This document shows positions 5,173 to 5,238 of a DNA stretch of 5,238 nucleotides, piece by piece. Source of the DNA: Desulfobacterales bacterium (GTDB lineage Bacteria; Desulfobacterota; Desulfobacteria; Desulfobacterales; C00003060); assembly GCA_020347085.1 (NCBI GenBank), contig CP070769.1, positions 886,568 through 891,805 of the forward strand, read 5' to 3'. Every line of letters starts with the position of its first letter. The first letter of the stretch is position 1. The translations under genes and the position numbers were made by a program. The notes beneath the pieces are model-generated. The model saw only the letters and a program-made list of their open reading frames with translations, was not told the origin of the DNA and searched no databases.

Positions 5173-5238
5173 CTTCACTGAATTGCCCTCCCTCCCACAG
5201 TTTGAAATTCCTTGCTCCATTGCCTCAAATATGCTATC

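Noticed and set aside
5175..5238. Minus-strand frame entering from the right edge and ending at 5175
   Set aside because: Only about 20 residues are visible, without a recognisable motif, and another minus frame is open there too, so a gene cannot be supported.

Overview
The window most resembles a chromosomal segment of a Gram-negative bacterium, probably one of the Desulfobacterota (former Deltaproteobacteria). That placement is an inference from three things: a UspE-like tandem universal stress protein beside a cation/proton antiporter, a textbook sigma-54 promoter element, and a short cysteine-rich protein of a type I associate with sulfate reducers. No rRNA, tRNA or CRISPR array is present.

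Left part (1-2577). A 418-base leader without a visible gene holds several perfect palindromes. At its extreme left it carries a Shine-Dalgarno sequence for a minus-strand gene just outside the window. It precedes a 641-residue Na+ or K+/H+ antiporter with a C-terminal RCK (TrkA_N/TrkA_C) regulatory half. The antiporter stop codon overlaps the ATG of a 49-residue two-CxxC zinc-ribbon protein (ATGA junction), so the two probably form one translation-coupled unit. They converge on the next gene across a short gap with a weak hairpin.

Middle (2578-4263). A 313-residue two-domain UspA/UspE-like protein lies on the minus strand. Antiporter plus stress protein suggests a locus for ion, pH or osmotic stress. 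Then come about 740 bases without an intact gene. They hold the stress-gene 5' region, a probable frameshifted gene remnant (about 3721-3925) followed directly by a 29-nt hairpin, and a cluster of short inverted repeats. One of these is an ATTATCTC element present three times in alternating orientation, which could form two mutually exclusive stems.

Right part (4264-5238). A P27-like phage terminase small subunit with a near-perfect ribosome binding site lies on the minus strand, with no other phage gene beside it. Divergent from it is a 110-residue (or 71-residue) cysteine-rich protein. Its upstream region has a GG-N10-GC sigma-54 promoter, a correctly placed ribosome binding site, and three TGCGA repeats 106-134 bases upstream of the predicted start of transcription, where enhancer sites for a sigma-54 activator would be expected. 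This small regulated unit and the coupled zinc-ribbon microprotein are the two most interesting items in the window.
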